A stretch of DNA of 64,000 nt from Isoetes taiwanensis (GCA_021234155.1 JAJEKV010000028.1:12852134-12916133); one strand, 5' to 3'. Positions 1-11,105 are shown, counted from the first letter of the stretch. Translations and numbers: made by a program. Notes: a model not told the origin generated them from the sequence alone.

Positions 1-1690
1 GACTACCTGATCAATCACCATTCGATCCACTTGAGGAGGGACCTGTACAGTGGGCTGCAGATGGGCTAAGTGACCCTCTTGAGGAGCTCTCACCTGAGCT
101 CGCCTCCTAGAAACAACCTGTTGCCACCCTTCCTTTTTCTGCTGCAACTCTTCAATCTGTGCAAGTCTCACATACCTCGGGATCCACCATACGAGAGGAG
201 GGTTCAGGTTGTGTCTCTGGACTGCCCATCTGCTCCACATCCTTCAATACAGGGGAAACATGTGCAGAGGGTGAAGGCGGCCCAATCACTATTTGCTCTG
301 CCTGCTTGGGTGATGAATGAGATTTATGCTAGTGAAACTGCTTAAGCGAGGGAAATATTGCCAAAAGCTCTCCCCCATTGAGCAAGTCCAACTGGAAGTA
401 AGAATAATAATCACAATTTTTAACCACAAGACTCTAAGGTAACACCTCATCCGCCCGAATACCTACACATATCTGTGGTGCACCCACAATCGAGTGCGCT
501 ATGTGAGTTCCCATGCCTTTGGCCATGGCCATTAGAAACTCAGACACCATCATCTCTGGAGGCAGATCCCGGATTTGAAGCCAGCATGGCATTCTAACTG
601 CAGCAGGCCTAGCAGAAGAGAAACCTGGAGCATAATGCTGGAACAAAACATAGGCCCTTCCCATACGTGCCACTCCATGCGAGACCAACTGCTCCACTGT
701 GGCCTCAGAATCAACCATAATAAGAAAAAAATTATTACCCAGAGACTTTAGGGTCACATATGGAGGCAACCCCAGCCTCTTAAAACTGAGCCCGTAGCCA
801 GTACCCAAGCCTCTGCATATCCAAAAAGGCCCCAGTGAAATGGCCTAACACCGAAGATGCAACCAAATTCTCTGTATACTCCACATGCTTTTGGTGATTG
901 ATTTCTACAACAGAAGGTAATGATTTAAAAACTTGTTGCAAATCCTTCTTGTTATTCTGCTCTAAGATAAGCAGTGCCTCTGTCACCCTAGGACTTTTCT
1001 CTGCACTTTCTGCTTGCAACGGTTGCCTAATCCAATCAGAAAACCTAGGCCTAGAAAGACGGGCAACAGTGTCATTACCTTTCCATGCATGAGGAGCTGG
1101 GGTCGTGGCGGTTGAGGCATCACCTCTGGGGAAGCTGTAGATATCTGAAAGGAGTCTTCTGGCAGCACATCACCATTCACACCAACCAAGGATGGCAAAG
1201 TTACAGACTCCAAAGGTGGCATTGAGCTGGGCACCACCTCTCTATTCTCCATCCTATCCGAATTCCCAAAAGCTAGCTCCTGGGAATCCACCGGCTGCCT
1301 ACTGGATACATCCTGGCTAAGAGTTGGCTCTTGAAGATCCAGCGCCAAGCTGACGCAGGTTTTGGATATGTCCTTGCCTCCTTTCTTTCCTCTTGCAGCA
1401 TCTCTGACACGAATCCCTAGCCCAGCCTTCTCCAGGCCCAAACTCGGTGCAGAATTCCACGCCATCACCATGTTCAGGGGTTTACAGTAGGAGGCCGCAA
1501 CATGGGGATCAAATCCGGCCCCCAAACACAGCAAAAACCAAAGAACAATATGTGCAAAAAGAAGGATCACTGAAAGAGCTTTCCAACGAACCAAAGATCG
1601 CTGAAAACAGAGTCCGGATGCAGAAGTTATGAAGGATTCAACAAGCCGCCACTGCCGCCATCACCATGGCGCCCATCTGAGTGCCTCATC
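1..1690 (-). mobile_element. L1-type LINE, 5' region and ORF1 (gag-like), degenerate
   Basis: Read right to left, this stretch encodes a broken LINE ORF1. The first frame (1594 to 983) runs into a second (1019 to 780) and a third (808 to 434) through frameshifts near 1000 and 800. The joined reading contains a segment like the plant LINE DUF4283 nucleic-acid-binding domain: a hydrophobic FFLIMVDSEATVEQLV strand, then a VARMGRAYVLFQ segment and PCWLQIRDLPPEMM, matching the usual WLF..LVL..W and PVWVRLPGLPLE pattern. A basic GWQQVVSRRRAQV tail follows towards position 1, as in many ORF1 C termini. The GC-rich ATG-containing stretch at 1595-1690 looks like the element's 5' leader. ORF2 would lie left of the window. 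The 5' end abuts the copia element at about 1700, so this LINE may have inserted into it; that is an inference. Confidence 0.7.
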
Positions 1691-1704
1691 CATAGCTTTA
1701 AGCC

Positions 1705-3393
1705 ATTGTTCAACTAGGAGATGGAGCCATACAGAAGATTGAAGACACTGGAATATTGGAAATATTCGATTTAGAAGGGAAGGCTGTAGAACTCAAAGAT
1801 GTGTTGTGTGTTCCAGGGCTTGTGAGGAATCTAATATCAGTTTGTCAACTTGTTGATCTGGGATATAAAGTCCTATTTGAAAAATTAGAATGTAAAGTGT
1901 TTTTGGGAAATAATATCAAGTTCATTGGTAAAAGAAATCTGTTTGGTCTTGATTGCAAGCACATTCCCAGTTTGAATATTATTGAAATTCCATCTGTTAG
2001 AACCTGGCATAACAGAATGTGTCACACAAATTTAGCAAATATAGATATTCTGGCTAAAAAGAGATTGATAATAGCAAATGATGAAGAAAATGGGAACATG
2101 ATGTGTGCAGGTTGCATACTTGGAAAACAAACAAGACTACCATTCAGGAGATCATCTAAAAGAGCAAAGGGAATTTTAGACACGGTTCATACTGACCTGT
2201 ATGGCCCCATTAATGTAACAAGCATGGCAGAGCACATGTATTTCATGACATTTATAGATGACTTCAGTAGGGAAACAAAGTGCTACTGTCTGAAGACAAA
2301 GGATCAAGCTTATGATGCATTGAAGATTTTTGTTGATGAGGTGGAACTCGAAACTGGGAGAAAAATTAAATACATAAGGTCGGATAGAGGAGGTGAGTAT
2401 CTATCTTATGAATTCAAGAGATTTTGTGCAAAAAGAGGAACTAGAAGACAATTAACATGTAGATATTCACCTCAACAAAATGGAGTAGCTGAAAGAAAAA
2501 CCAGAACCTTGTTGAATGCAGTAAGATCTATGCTAAAATATTCTGGATTGCCTAATTATGTCTGGAATGAAGCCTTACAAACTGCTGTATATGTTCAAAA
2601 TATTTTGCCATCTATTAGCACAAAAGGAACTGTGCCTGAAATGTTGTGGTCGGGAAAAACACCATGTTATGACAATCTAAAAGCCTATGGATGTTCAGCA
2701 TTTGCTCACGTGGCAGAACAGTTAAGAAAGAAATTGGATGACAGAGCATACATTACATATTTGGTGGGATATGATACAAACTCTAAGGCATACAGACTCT
2801 ATGATTTAGTTCACAGAAAAATCATAGTGAGCAGGGATGTTGTATTTGATGAGTTTCAGTTTTACAGAAAAATTCAAAATGTAAATATGACAGGTCAAAG
2901 TGAGGATAGACAAGAAAGGGAAATCAGAGAAAAATATGCAGAAGTTACTAAAAATATGGAAAGGTTAGAAAATGAAGGTTTGACTGGGGACCTTGATGAT
3001 GATTCTATCTCTGAAAGAAATGAAAATGATTCAATACAAGATATAACAGGAATTGAAGAAGAGATCTCTAGCAAACTAGGAGAGGACACCGCTGTACAAA
3101 ATCAGGAAGAGGAAGACCATACACATTATCATGTAGAAAAGGCTAAAACAAGAACTAGAAGGACTGAAGCTCAAATCCTAAGGGATGAGAAACCAGCAAA
3201 TATGGAATTGCATGGAAGGAATGAATTAGGAAGGAGTAAAAGACTTCAGCCTCATGTAGGTGAACTTGAAAATATTTTTGACATTCTGGTTCTTGAAAAC
3301 TGTGATCTCCCAAGAAATTATATTGAAGCAATTAATGGAAAAAATTCTAGACAATGGCTTAAGGCTATGGAGGAAGAAATGCATGCTTTCTAA
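1705..3393 (+). pseudogene. copia pol, pre-integrase and integrase part
   Basis: This is the integrase half of a copia polyprotein, which would insert element cDNA into the genome. The pre-integrase zinc domain is visible (WHNRMCHTN for H-x4-H, then CAGC for C-x2-C, followed by LGKQTRLPF). The integrase catalytic core follows: D in HTDLYGP, D in RSDRGGEY and E in GVAERKTRT. All three acidic residues are present. Beyond it are the conserved KAYGCSAFAHV and VGYD segments and an acidic linker leading to reverse transcriptase. The frame is open from 1756 to a TAA at 3391-3393, after which the same frame continues into the RT domain. That stop is therefore a point mutation within pol rather than a true end. 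Confidence 0.85.
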
Positions 3394-4740
3394 AGAACTG
3401 GAACCTATGAGCTGGTTGACATGCCAAAAGATAAAAACATCATAGGAAACAAATGGATTTTCAGGATTCAAATAGGGGCTGATGGGAAACCAACAAAATA
3501 CAAAGCAAGATTGGTAGCACAGGGTTTTTCTCAAAGAAAAGGAAAGGACTTTGATGAAACCTTCTCTCCTCTGGTTAAAATAAACAGTCTAAGAATACTA
3601 CTGGCTATAACAAATTCATGTGACTTAGAAGTTCATCATATGGATGTCAGTGCTATTTTTTTGAATGCAAAGTTAGAAGAAGAAGTCTATTTGAAACAAG
3701 CTCCAGGTTTTGAGGAAGGAGAAGGGAAAGTTTGGAAATTAAAGAGGGCAGTGTATGGGATGAAGCAATCTCCAAGGGAATGGTACAAGTGTATGAATAA
3801 TTTTTTAAAACAACAAGGTTTTGAAAAACTAAATCATGATGGGAACTTGTATAGGTTCAGAAAGGAATGAGTGGTGTATTATTGCATTATATGTTGATGC
3901 CAACATTATGGTGGCAAATGGAACCAAAACACTCATTCAGTGCAAGGAAATTCTTAACCAAAGGTTTCAGATGACTGACCTTGGTGAACTTAAGAGATTT
4001 TTGGGCATAGAAGTTTTCAGAGATAGGGAAAGCAAACTTTTGGCACTGAGCCAACAAACACACATTCAAAATATGCTGGAGAGGTTTGGAATGAAGAACT
4101 GCAATGTAGCGAACACCCCTATAGTGCCAGGTCACAAAATCTCAACGTTGGAAGAACAAACAGAAATGGAGGAAGTGCCATATAGATCACTCATTGGATG
4201 CTTGTCATATGTAGCCAATTGTACAAGGCCTGATATTGCTTTTGGAGTAAATCTTCTTAGCAGATACAACCATAATCCTGGACGAGATCACTGGGTTGCA
4301 ACAAAGAGAATTCTCAGATATCTAAAAGGTACAATGTACTATGGCATTATGTATAATTCTTGTGATTTAAATTTGAAAACAACTGTGATGCTGATTGGGG
4401 AGGTGATCTTGATCCATGAAGATCCACATCTGGTTATGTGACAATCTTGGGAGGTGCACCAGTTGCATGGAAGTGCAAAAAATAAAGCAGTATAGCACTT
4501 TCAAGTGCTGAAGCAGAATATAATTCTGCCTCATTGGCAACAAAAGAAATATTATGGGAAAAAAGACTCATAAGTGAGCTTGGTTTCAGTCAGCCAAATC
4601 CAACCGTTATGTACTGTGATAGTACTAGTTGCATAGCTATGTTAAAAAATCCAGTTATGCATGAGAGATCAAAACACATAGAAATGGAGATTCATTTTAT
4701 TAGAGATGTAGTTGAAAAAGGAGCTGAGAAACATGATTAA
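3394..4740 (+). pseudogene. copia pol, reverse transcriptase and RNase H part
   Basis: The reading frame continues from the integrase through IIGNKWIFRI, KARLVAQGF, FSPLVKI and AVYGMKQSPREWY, all standard copia RT landmarks. A frameshift at about 3865 moves the frame to 3836-4441. There the catalytic box reads YVDANIMVA instead of YVDD, so the second aspartate is lost. A second frameshift at about 4385 and a stop near 4485 precede the RNase H part, which keeps CDADWGG, SSAEAEY and YCDSTSC (the D, E and D positions) and ends at the TAA at 4738-4740. Domain order is that of an ordinary plant copia element. It cannot encode an active enzyme. Confidence 0.87.
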
Positions 4741-4844
4741 ATGTTGCAATCAAGAAATATTACATGAGAATGAAAGAAGTTGATCATGTAATATTTTATG
4801 GTTAACTTAATAGTTTGCTTGTGCATAAGATGATTTCACACTGG

Positions 4845-5372
4845 TTGAAGGGGAGTAAGAACCTTGTGTTGTACAATGAGATCAAAAGGAGAAACAGGCT
4901 GAAAGTTGTCTAAGATGGTAATGACCTAGGTTATTTATGCCTAAGGTTGAAGACGAGATTTATTGAAGCTAATGACCTAGGTTATTTATGCCTAAGGTTT
5001 AATTGAAGCTAAGGTTAAAGGTTGGAGTTAATACTAGAAAGAAATAACCATAAAAAGTATGATGAAAACGGTCAAATGGGAAGAAGCCAAAATAGCTGAG
5101 AGATCTCGGCAATGGAGATCGGTCTGGCTAATCGGCCGGACCTTAGAGGATAAAAATAAGAAGTATGATGCAGTATTTGATTGATCTAAAGTGATTACAG
5201 TGTTTCCAGGTAGAAAAGGATCGAGCTTGTGCTGTCGGAAATTAAGTCAAATATGCTACAGTAATACAATCAATACCATATGAACAGTGTTTTTTTCAAT
5301 GGTTAAATAATATTAGATATTGTTGCATAAGTTGAAATTGGTATTGCTATAGACATTGCTAAGTTCTAACAA
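4845..5372 (+). repeat. probable copia 3' polypurine tract and 3' LTR
   Basis: A purine-rich tract (GGTTGAAGGGGAG) at about 4845-4857 lies roughly 105 bases after the pol stop, the place where copia elements carry the plus-strand primer before the 3' LTR. The following 500 bases are noncoding and are read here as the LTR. The exact TG...CA ends cannot be fixed because the 5' LTR is outside the window. A 51-bp tandem repeat sits inside it. Confidence 0.45.
4919..5020. repeat. 51-bp tandem duplication within the LTR candidate
   Basis: A 30-base block beginning TAATGACCTAGGTTATTTAT occurs at 4919-4948 and again, identically, at 4970-4999, giving a 51-base period. The similarity continues weakly through TTGAAGC after each copy. 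Confidence 0.85.
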
Positions 5373-5417
5373 TTGCTTAAGTGTTTGGAAATCAATTTTG
5401 TCTAGAAATTTGTCTAG

Positions 5418-5828
5418 CTAAATTACTTCAGTAATTTTATCATTCAAAATTGGAGATGATATTACCTGAGATGCCTTCAAATCAATGGAAATTTGAGTAT
5501 GCATGTCATTGGAAATGCCATCCTCTGCATCTAATTTTCGAATGAAATGTTGGATGTGAATTTCTAGAGCAGAAGCAAGCTCATCTGGATCTTGGCCTTC
5601 AAACCGAGATGTGAATTCAGCTGCATAGAGGGAAACAAAATCCATTGAAGTCCAGGCCAAGAGCTCTGGAATTTTCCAAAACAAAGAAATTTTCCATCTA
5701 CATTTTTGAAAATGATTTGGAGCTGGTAGAATCCGCCAAAAAGCGGGAGAACCATCCCACAGAATTAGATCGATGACATGGCCAACGAACTTGCTAATTG
5801 GGAGATTTTGGTTTCGCTCTCTGAACAA
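5418..5828 (-). other. unrecognised 136-codon open frame
   Basis: The frame reads from 5828 down to 5418. The first third is rich in aromatic and basic residues, while the second half is acidic and looks protein-like (EGQDPDELASALEIHIQHF, then KLDAEDG). I do not recognise a family. It sits between the copia 3' end and an older minus-strand copia relic, so it may be part of that relic or a captured exon. No splice context or promoter was recognised. Confidence 0.25.
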
Positions 5829-5879
5829 AAAGACTCGTCATAATTTTCTTCTTGACGGGTTAAAATTTTCATTGAATTA

Positions 5880-6447
5880 AAACAAAGCACCCATAAAGCA
5901 CTACATATCTAGGACACGAAAATTAGCCTCCAACTCCATGCTTAGACCCAAGAGCAACTTGCTGTTTTTCCAACGATGCATCTTTCACGTATAAATTCCT
6001 TGCTTTTATTTTTTGATTCCTTGCAGCATCAAACCTTTCTTTGACTTAAATTTCACATTGTTCAAATGAGAGTGTGCCTGTCTATTTTGCCACAATTCTG
6101 AATCGCATATCATAACATCAATTACACTATCCAAAGCAACATTATTCATTTGAAACAAATTCCCAACATGTTTTGCATAGAACCTTAATTCATTGTTCAA
6201 GAACACTTTATAAGCCTGATCATCACAGATGATTTTGTACCCAAGATCCACTAACTAACTGATTAAAATTAAATTTTTTATTGTACTTTTTGTAACAAGA
6301 CTTAACCTTGTCTCCCCAAAACCAGTTCATTTCATTCTGTTTATCGAACTCCTTTTTCCCCTTATATAGATCTGTATATGACAATCCATCTGAGCTTAGT
6401 TCCTTTGAAGCTGTCTTATCACTATCACCCATGATTATTTTCTCCAC
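5880..6447 (-). mobile_element. older copia relic (protease to pre-integrase linker)
   Basis: Minus-strand translation from 6447 leftwards gives a frame ending NFNQLV, and a second frame (6251-6006) beginning DLGYKIICDDQAYKVFL. Joined, they match the copia segment NL.SV.QLVD.GYKV.F...... ahead of the integrase zinc domain. A degenerate version of that domain follows (SELWQNRQAHSHLNNVKFKS, then KKGLM). The shift falls at about 6240. The piece is short, AT-rich and more decayed than the copia element at 1.7-5.4 kb, so it represents a separate, older insertion in the opposite direction. Confidence 0.55.
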
Positions 6448-6929
6448 AATTCACTTGCTTGATCTATGAATTTTTGATCTCCCATAATAAGACTTCATTC
6501 CTTTCATAATGAAGAAATCAGCTACCTAGGCTAGGGTATGAACAATTTGCTAGCTTTCTTGGTTATTGTATATGAATTAGCCTCTGTCCTGTTATTCTTG
6601 CCAAGTAACAACATAGTTTCTGTGAGACGAGAATGTCATTGTGCTTTTACCGAACATAATTTGGAGATGTAAACTTGGCTTCCATCTCTGATTGAATGAA
6701 TTTCCATCCCTGATTGAATGAATATGGAAGAGCTTCTTTGGCAGTGAATCTTGTATCGAAACAAAATTGGGAATTTTGGAAATTTTTAAAAATCCATTTT
6801 CCCACTTTTTTCTTAAAGAAGTCCATTTTTTAAGATATCTAAAAAGGAAATTTCTAATTATTAAGTCCTCTTCAATTTCAAATTTGAGGGCGTTATATAA
6901 TACAATATCCAACTACATTTTGTGGTTTC
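6448..6929. other. AT-rich interval, no gene recognised
   Basis: Open frames exist on both strands (for example 6912 to 6592, minus), but none has a family signature I recognise. The minus frame may be the decayed gag part of the neighbouring copia relic. A short duplication, CCCTGATTGAATGAAT against TCTGATTGAATGAAT, occurs at about 6688-6722. Confidence 0.3.
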
Positions 6930-8160
6930 AAAATGCACATTTTTGTCCCACCATATCATGCATCAACTCTAGAGGGTTGCAAAAGCACTTATTTTGTGGA
7001 ACACAACTAAACTATCCATGCCCGGAAGAATCAGTGTGCCTAAATGTGTTATTAGTAATACTCGTGTCTACATGGCGGCTACTCCATTAGCTCGTCAGTA
7101 TAAGATGGAGGAGATTGTGCATATGATCATAAATCTTATTTGGGATGGAAATGAAGTAGGAGCTGTGATCAAGATAGCTTGAGTGAAGTGCATTAAACCT
7201 GAGGCAGCTGGTGGTCATAGAATGTTGGATTTTTACCTCCAAAGTAAGGTGATGATATCAAAGCTTATTTGAAGGATTCTCATAGGTAAGGATGATTCTC
7301 CTGGCCCGAGGTTGTTGATGCAGTCGATTCACCATCATCTTCCATTTCATAAGGCCACCATTAATCCTCTCGTTCCTTGGGCTTTGCTTCATTATATAAA
7401 TCTGTATCTAACGCTTCTCCCTTTCTAAAGGGGTTGCTTGCTGCTTGGAACACTTTCAGGTCTCTTTTTTCATATCAATCCTGAGCCATGTCTTCAACTG
7501 TCTAGTCCATGTTGGTGGATTCCTTTGCAGAACATTTCCAAGAATGTGTCTCTAAGTGTTGTTGTTCATCTAAAGACACAACAACGATGGATAATAGCTG
7601 ATATAATCATTATTGCAGCTGGTATGAGTCTGGTCATCTCATGTCATAGGAAGCATTTAGAATAAAATTCTTGTTGTACAGATGGGATAGAGTAATTTGG
7701 GCTCATATTGCTGCGTTATTGCCACAGGATTCTGGTCCACAAATTGTAGCTGTATGGGGTTGCCATCAAAATATCAAGCCAGGGCACTTTGTTTCTTCCG
7801 TGTATAAATTGCTTCTGCATTCTAAAATCTTGGCTCCATCTAATAGATGGCATCTTCAGGTCCCTCAGCCACAATGGAAAAGTGTTTGGACATGGGTATA
7901 AGATAAGTTGCTTCATCCCAAAGTGGCAGTTTTATGGTGGCAAGTGATCCATAGATGTTTCAAAGTCAACAAGCTAGTCCATAAAATTAATAATCGGATC
8001 TCAAAGCTCTGTCCTTTATGTAAGCAAAGGGTTGAGAATATTGAACCCTTTTTGGCACGGAATGATCTAGCCAGCAAATTCTGCTCGCTATCTACTCTGA
8101 TGCATGGCACAAATTGCGGAAACGACTTTTCATCTTGTGTGTGGTTGGCTTTTATGGTCG
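6930..8160 (+). mobile_element. LINE ORF2 C-terminal relic (same broad family as LINE B)
   Basis: Several frames separated by stops give the C-terminal third of a plant LINE ORF2. The segment at 7110-7270 reads GNEVGAVIKIA, then KCIKPEAAGGHRMLDFYLQSK and ISKLI, where an intact copy would have W.....GG.G...L...N.A...K. The corresponding part of LINE B (about 49080 to 48940, minus strand) reads EGAVVKVAWWKCLRPG and LHSKVLVSKFIW, so the two are relatives. At 7908-8060 the zinc-knuckle domain zf-RVT follows (HPKVAVLWWQVIHRCF, then CPLCKQRVENIEPFL). The C-x2-C pair is present but the downstream His is lost. Stops at several positions show it is dead. Confidence 0.7.
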
Positions 8161-8340
8161 ATCTGGAACCATATTTCCATACATTACATACATGTCAATT
8201 ATTATATCCTCCATACATATGTCAGATTGAATTCCACTCTTCATTAGTAGCTCATGCTAGACATCCCATAATCCGTGACCCCAATGATGTCGCATGCTCT
8301 CAACATGCATAAAAATATAATATTGTCTGGCTTTACATCC

Positions 8341-8761
8341 CTAGTTCCAATTATTCTGGAACACATTGAAAAAAAAAATGCATTCTCTATGTTGTGTATA
8401 TCCACTGATCATTTCATGCAATATATTACTTTCGCTTGATTGACAGACAACTCTCCATACTCCACAGTTTTTGAAACCTTTGTATTTTGGGACTAAAGTA
8501 TGATTTTTGCAGTTTTGTAAATACCATTTTATCTTCTCCAAATTTTCGCATTGAGCATACATTGAAATATGATCGATCCAAGGAAGGAAGCAAACTTTCC
8601 GCAATTTGGCCATGGATGATCCTGCCCTGTTCAAGCTCCAATGTTATTGTGCATGTTTTAATAATTGCAAGATAAACAAATACATTGCCATATATACTTG
8701 AATTTTCCATTAGCGATAGAGCAATGTGTTCTTGCTCAAAATTGAAATGATAGAGTACCAT
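8341..8761 (-). pseudogene. PPR gene fragment
   Basis: Two overlapping minus frames (8761-8426 and 8634-8341) together give pentatricopeptide repeat landmarks. They contain VYLAIIKTCTITLELEQGR followed by IIHGQI (the common LL.AC....L..G..IH..I unit), then MYAQCENLEKI (usual MYAKCG.L..A), then NILHEMISGYTQHRE (usual WN.MI.GY.QHG). PPR proteins bind organellar RNA one base per repeat. Here a frameshift lies at about 8600 and only about one and a half repeats remain. It may have been carried in by a transposon, since LINE sequence lies on both sides. Confidence 0.6.
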
Positions 8762-9659
8762 TTAAGGGCGTGGCACACTAAAATTGTTTGCCTTAAACAA
8801 ACTCCCCATGGAAGTCGTAAACAGTCGACTGAGGTGGTCACTCAAAAAGCAATTGTATCTAGTCGACTATCAACCATAAGAAGATGCAAACGTTCAACAC
8901 AATGCAAATCTTTTTCTTAGTTCATTATTGCAGAAAAGAGTTTGTATAGCTTGTGCATAAGTAGAGATTTTGCTGTTCCATAACTGACAATACTACCTCA
9001 CTCCTCAACTTGGTTTAAAAACTTAGTTTGCCACAATTAATTTACAATGGAATTTCCCATATGGAATATAAACGATTGTAGAATACCTTGTTTCGGGATG
9101 GCATGCCAAAATATAAACACTGCCCCTGCAAGATGAACCAGGTGGGTACATTAAAGAAAAATATGGCCAGAATGGAATGTTGAGATCAAAGATCATGCTT
9201 CCAAACAAATAAGGTTAAGCGTTCAATATGTATGTTTTATAGTTTTATTCCTATCAGAAAGGAACTCGGACTTCAACTTGAGAAATTAGTTGCTGGAACA
9301 GATAGCCTGTCTATTGTCTTTGAACCCATGTGTGAATAGAGATGAAAACGTGATCCACAAAGGACTGATGAAGGTGAGATCATGAAGGTGAAAAATGCAA
9401 GCAAACATGATGTCTCAAATCTGGTAGCATGCACGCTTCTTGCATATTATCAAAAATATCTAAAGCAAGAAAGCCATCATCATGCTATCCATATCCCGCA
9501 ATTAAGATATTCCAAAGAACCTCATTTGTGTTCTCTAGTCCTTCAAAGACCCTCTTTTACTTCGCTAAACTACCATATAATCAAATTATTGACATTACAG
9601 GAATGAATATAGGCAGACACATTCAAAAACTTCCTATTGATATGATCAAGAAATAGATT
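8762..9659. other. interval without recognised genes
   Basis: I see no coding family signature on either strand. The stretch lies between the ORF2 relic (ending at about 8160) and a LINE B-type 3' end that starts at about 9660. Together with the PPR fragment it may be an insertion that split one LINE copy. Confidence 0.4.
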
Positions 9660-9941
9660 TCATAGCACTCTTTGGGGCGGTCAGAAGTCGGAGGAAAATT
9701 TCAGCATTTTTGTAAATTTTTAGGCCATAGATGTGAAAATATGGATATACAGACTTCCTGGGTGTTGTAGATGGTGATGGTCAGTTTGTACAGCAGTAGA
9801 GTTGCAGTTTTTCTGTGAGTTTGTTGTGGAGTGTCGAGGTATCGCTGTCTCTTTGGGGCAGTTCTCTTTCCTCCTCACTTGCTTTGTAACATTACCATTC
9901 TTTTAATATATTGACGACACAGTTCTTCAAAAAAAAAAAAA
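9660..9941 (+). mobile_element. LINE B-family 3' end with poly(A)
   Basis: The block from about 9750 to 9941 is very similar to the reverse complement of 47717-47890. Both contain GTAGATGGTGATGGTCAGTT, then TGGAGTGTCGAGGTATC, CTTTGGGGCAGTTCTC and CTTGCTTTGTAACATTACC, and end in AGTTCTTC plus an A-run. Weaker similarity extends left to about 9660. This is the 3' untranslated end of the same LINE family as the minus-strand element at 47.7-51.7 kb. It is either a 5'-truncated copy or the tail of the ORF2 relic that begins at 6930. Confidence 0.85.
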
Positions 9942-10403
9942 GAATCATTTTTGCTGATGTGGATGTGCACGTGGATAGGTTAGAATTCCAAGATTTGTTG
10001 TATGGAGGGTTAGGCAAGCCTGCTAAAAAAGAAAAATAATAATTACGACACTCAAAGATCGCAAAGAGACTATTAAATTGTATATGCAAATTGTGGATGT
10101 CATTAAGTTCATCATGCCGTATTCTTATTTTTATTTCCCTAATAATGTCTCCTTATCCAAGGGTTTCAACAAGCATCACCCTTTTGGAGGAAGAAGCTAT
10201 CAATCGAATTTTCTTGCATATGGTGGAAAATGGATAAATTAATGATATAGACAATCTGTTTTTACAATATTCAATACATAAGAAAAACAAGCATTTAAAT
10301 GAGTAGTATTAGTACACTTTAATGTAGCAAAATTGTTTGCTTACCAAGTATACACCATATAAGGACTACACGGCTACAACATCAGTTATACACTCACTGG
10401 TGT
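9942..10403. other. AT-rich intergenic interval
   Basis: No gene or repeat family was recognised. The interval separates the LINE 3' end from the 3' side of the Gnk2-type gene. Confidence 0.5.
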
Positions 10404-10436
10404 GAATAATAATATTTATTTTTAAGAACATAAATA
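10404..10436 (-). terminator. candidate polyadenylation signals of the Gnk2-type gene
   Basis: On the minus strand the stretch contains AAAAATAAATATTATT about 120 bases downstream of the stop codon, including a near-canonical AATAAA. No cleavage site can be read directly. Confidence 0.35.
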
Positions 10437-10540
10437 AGATATATTCTAGAAAGAGAAGAAGAACTGGGAAGAAAAAAAGAAATAGAAAGGAGGAGTTGGG
10501 AAGCAAAAAATGTTGTACATAATAGAGAATGGCAAAGAAA

Positions 10541-11032
10541 TCAAGGGCCTGCGGGAGGAGCAACGGGTGCAACAGCAGTAGGAACAATGGGAACGTCTTG
10601 GTAGCGAAGACTACACTTGCCAGAAAGGGTAAGCTGGGCGCCAATAGAATTACCACACTCCTTCCAGGCTCGTTGGACCATGTAACTGATACAAGACTTG
10701 CAATTATCATGGCCAAGCCCAAAACATTGTGCTGCTCCAAAAGCCAAGATGCTATCCCTCCCATTTTGAACACTGTAGCTCATGTTAGGGGTATTAGGTG
10801 TGTTCTCAATTAGATCTGTCAAAGTAGTGTTGAGACTCATCCAATATGAGCTTGCAATTGGAATGCTTTCATTGCTACAATACCCAATAAAGTCCACCTC
10901 CCCTGGTCCTCCTGCTTGATTCAGAAAGGTTTGGCCATGAATATGATCCTTGAACTCCCGGGCAATAGCACCTGCCAATCCACTGGCGATGAGACAGAAC
11001 AAGATAATCTGCGCCATTGTCCGCATCGCCAT
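10541..11032 (-). CDS. secreted Gnk2/DUF26 cysteine-rich protein (ginkbilobin-like)
   Basis: The gene encodes 163 residues. Residues 1-22 (starting MAMRTMAQIILFCLIASG) form a signal peptide, so the product should be secreted. The rest is a single Gnk2 (stress-antifung, DUF26) domain with six cysteines: one in IGYC, three in CFGLGHDNCKSC, one in KECG and one in GKCS. Ginkbilobin-type proteins are small apoplastic proteins, and some bind mannose and inhibit fungi. The central motif here is C-x7-C-x2-C, one residue shorter than the usual C-x8-C-x2-C. A proline/alanine-rich tail ends the protein. I chose the ATG at 11032 because an in-frame ATG at 11131 lies upstream of the TATA box and would encode a non-signal leader. 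No kinase or membrane segment follows, so this is the stand-alone form. The frame is intact and uninterrupted. Confidence 0.82.
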   Translation of the reverse strand: MAMRTMAQIILFCLIASGLAGAIAREFKDHIHGQTFLNQAGGPGEVDFIGYCSNESIPIASSYWMSLNTTLTDLIENTPNTPNMSYSVQNGRDSILAFGAAQCFGLGHDNCKSCISYMVQRAWKECGNSIGAQLTLSGKCSLRYQDVPIVPTAVAPVAPPAGP

Positions 11033-11105
11033 TTTGCACTGTGTGACCTGTTCCACAATCAGAAGGAAGATGATGAGCTTGGTCTTCTCGTATTCCTCGG
11101 CATCG

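Larger units (their letters stand above)
1705..5372 (+). mobile_element. Ty1/copia retrotransposon, 5'-truncated, with 3' end
   Basis: One degenerate copia element runs left to right: pre-integrase zinc domain, integrase, reverse transcriptase, RNase H, polypurine-like tract and probable 3' LTR. The 5' LTR, gag and protease are missing because the element starts abruptly where the minus-strand LINE ends. Homology begins at about 1707, inside the protease/pre-integrase linker, in a segment that reads like the usual LGDGA..I.G.G...I pattern. The rest of the element may lie beyond the LINE outside the window. The pol frame carries one in-frame stop, two frameshifts and a further stop, so it is dead. 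The right boundary is approximate. Confidence 0.85.
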
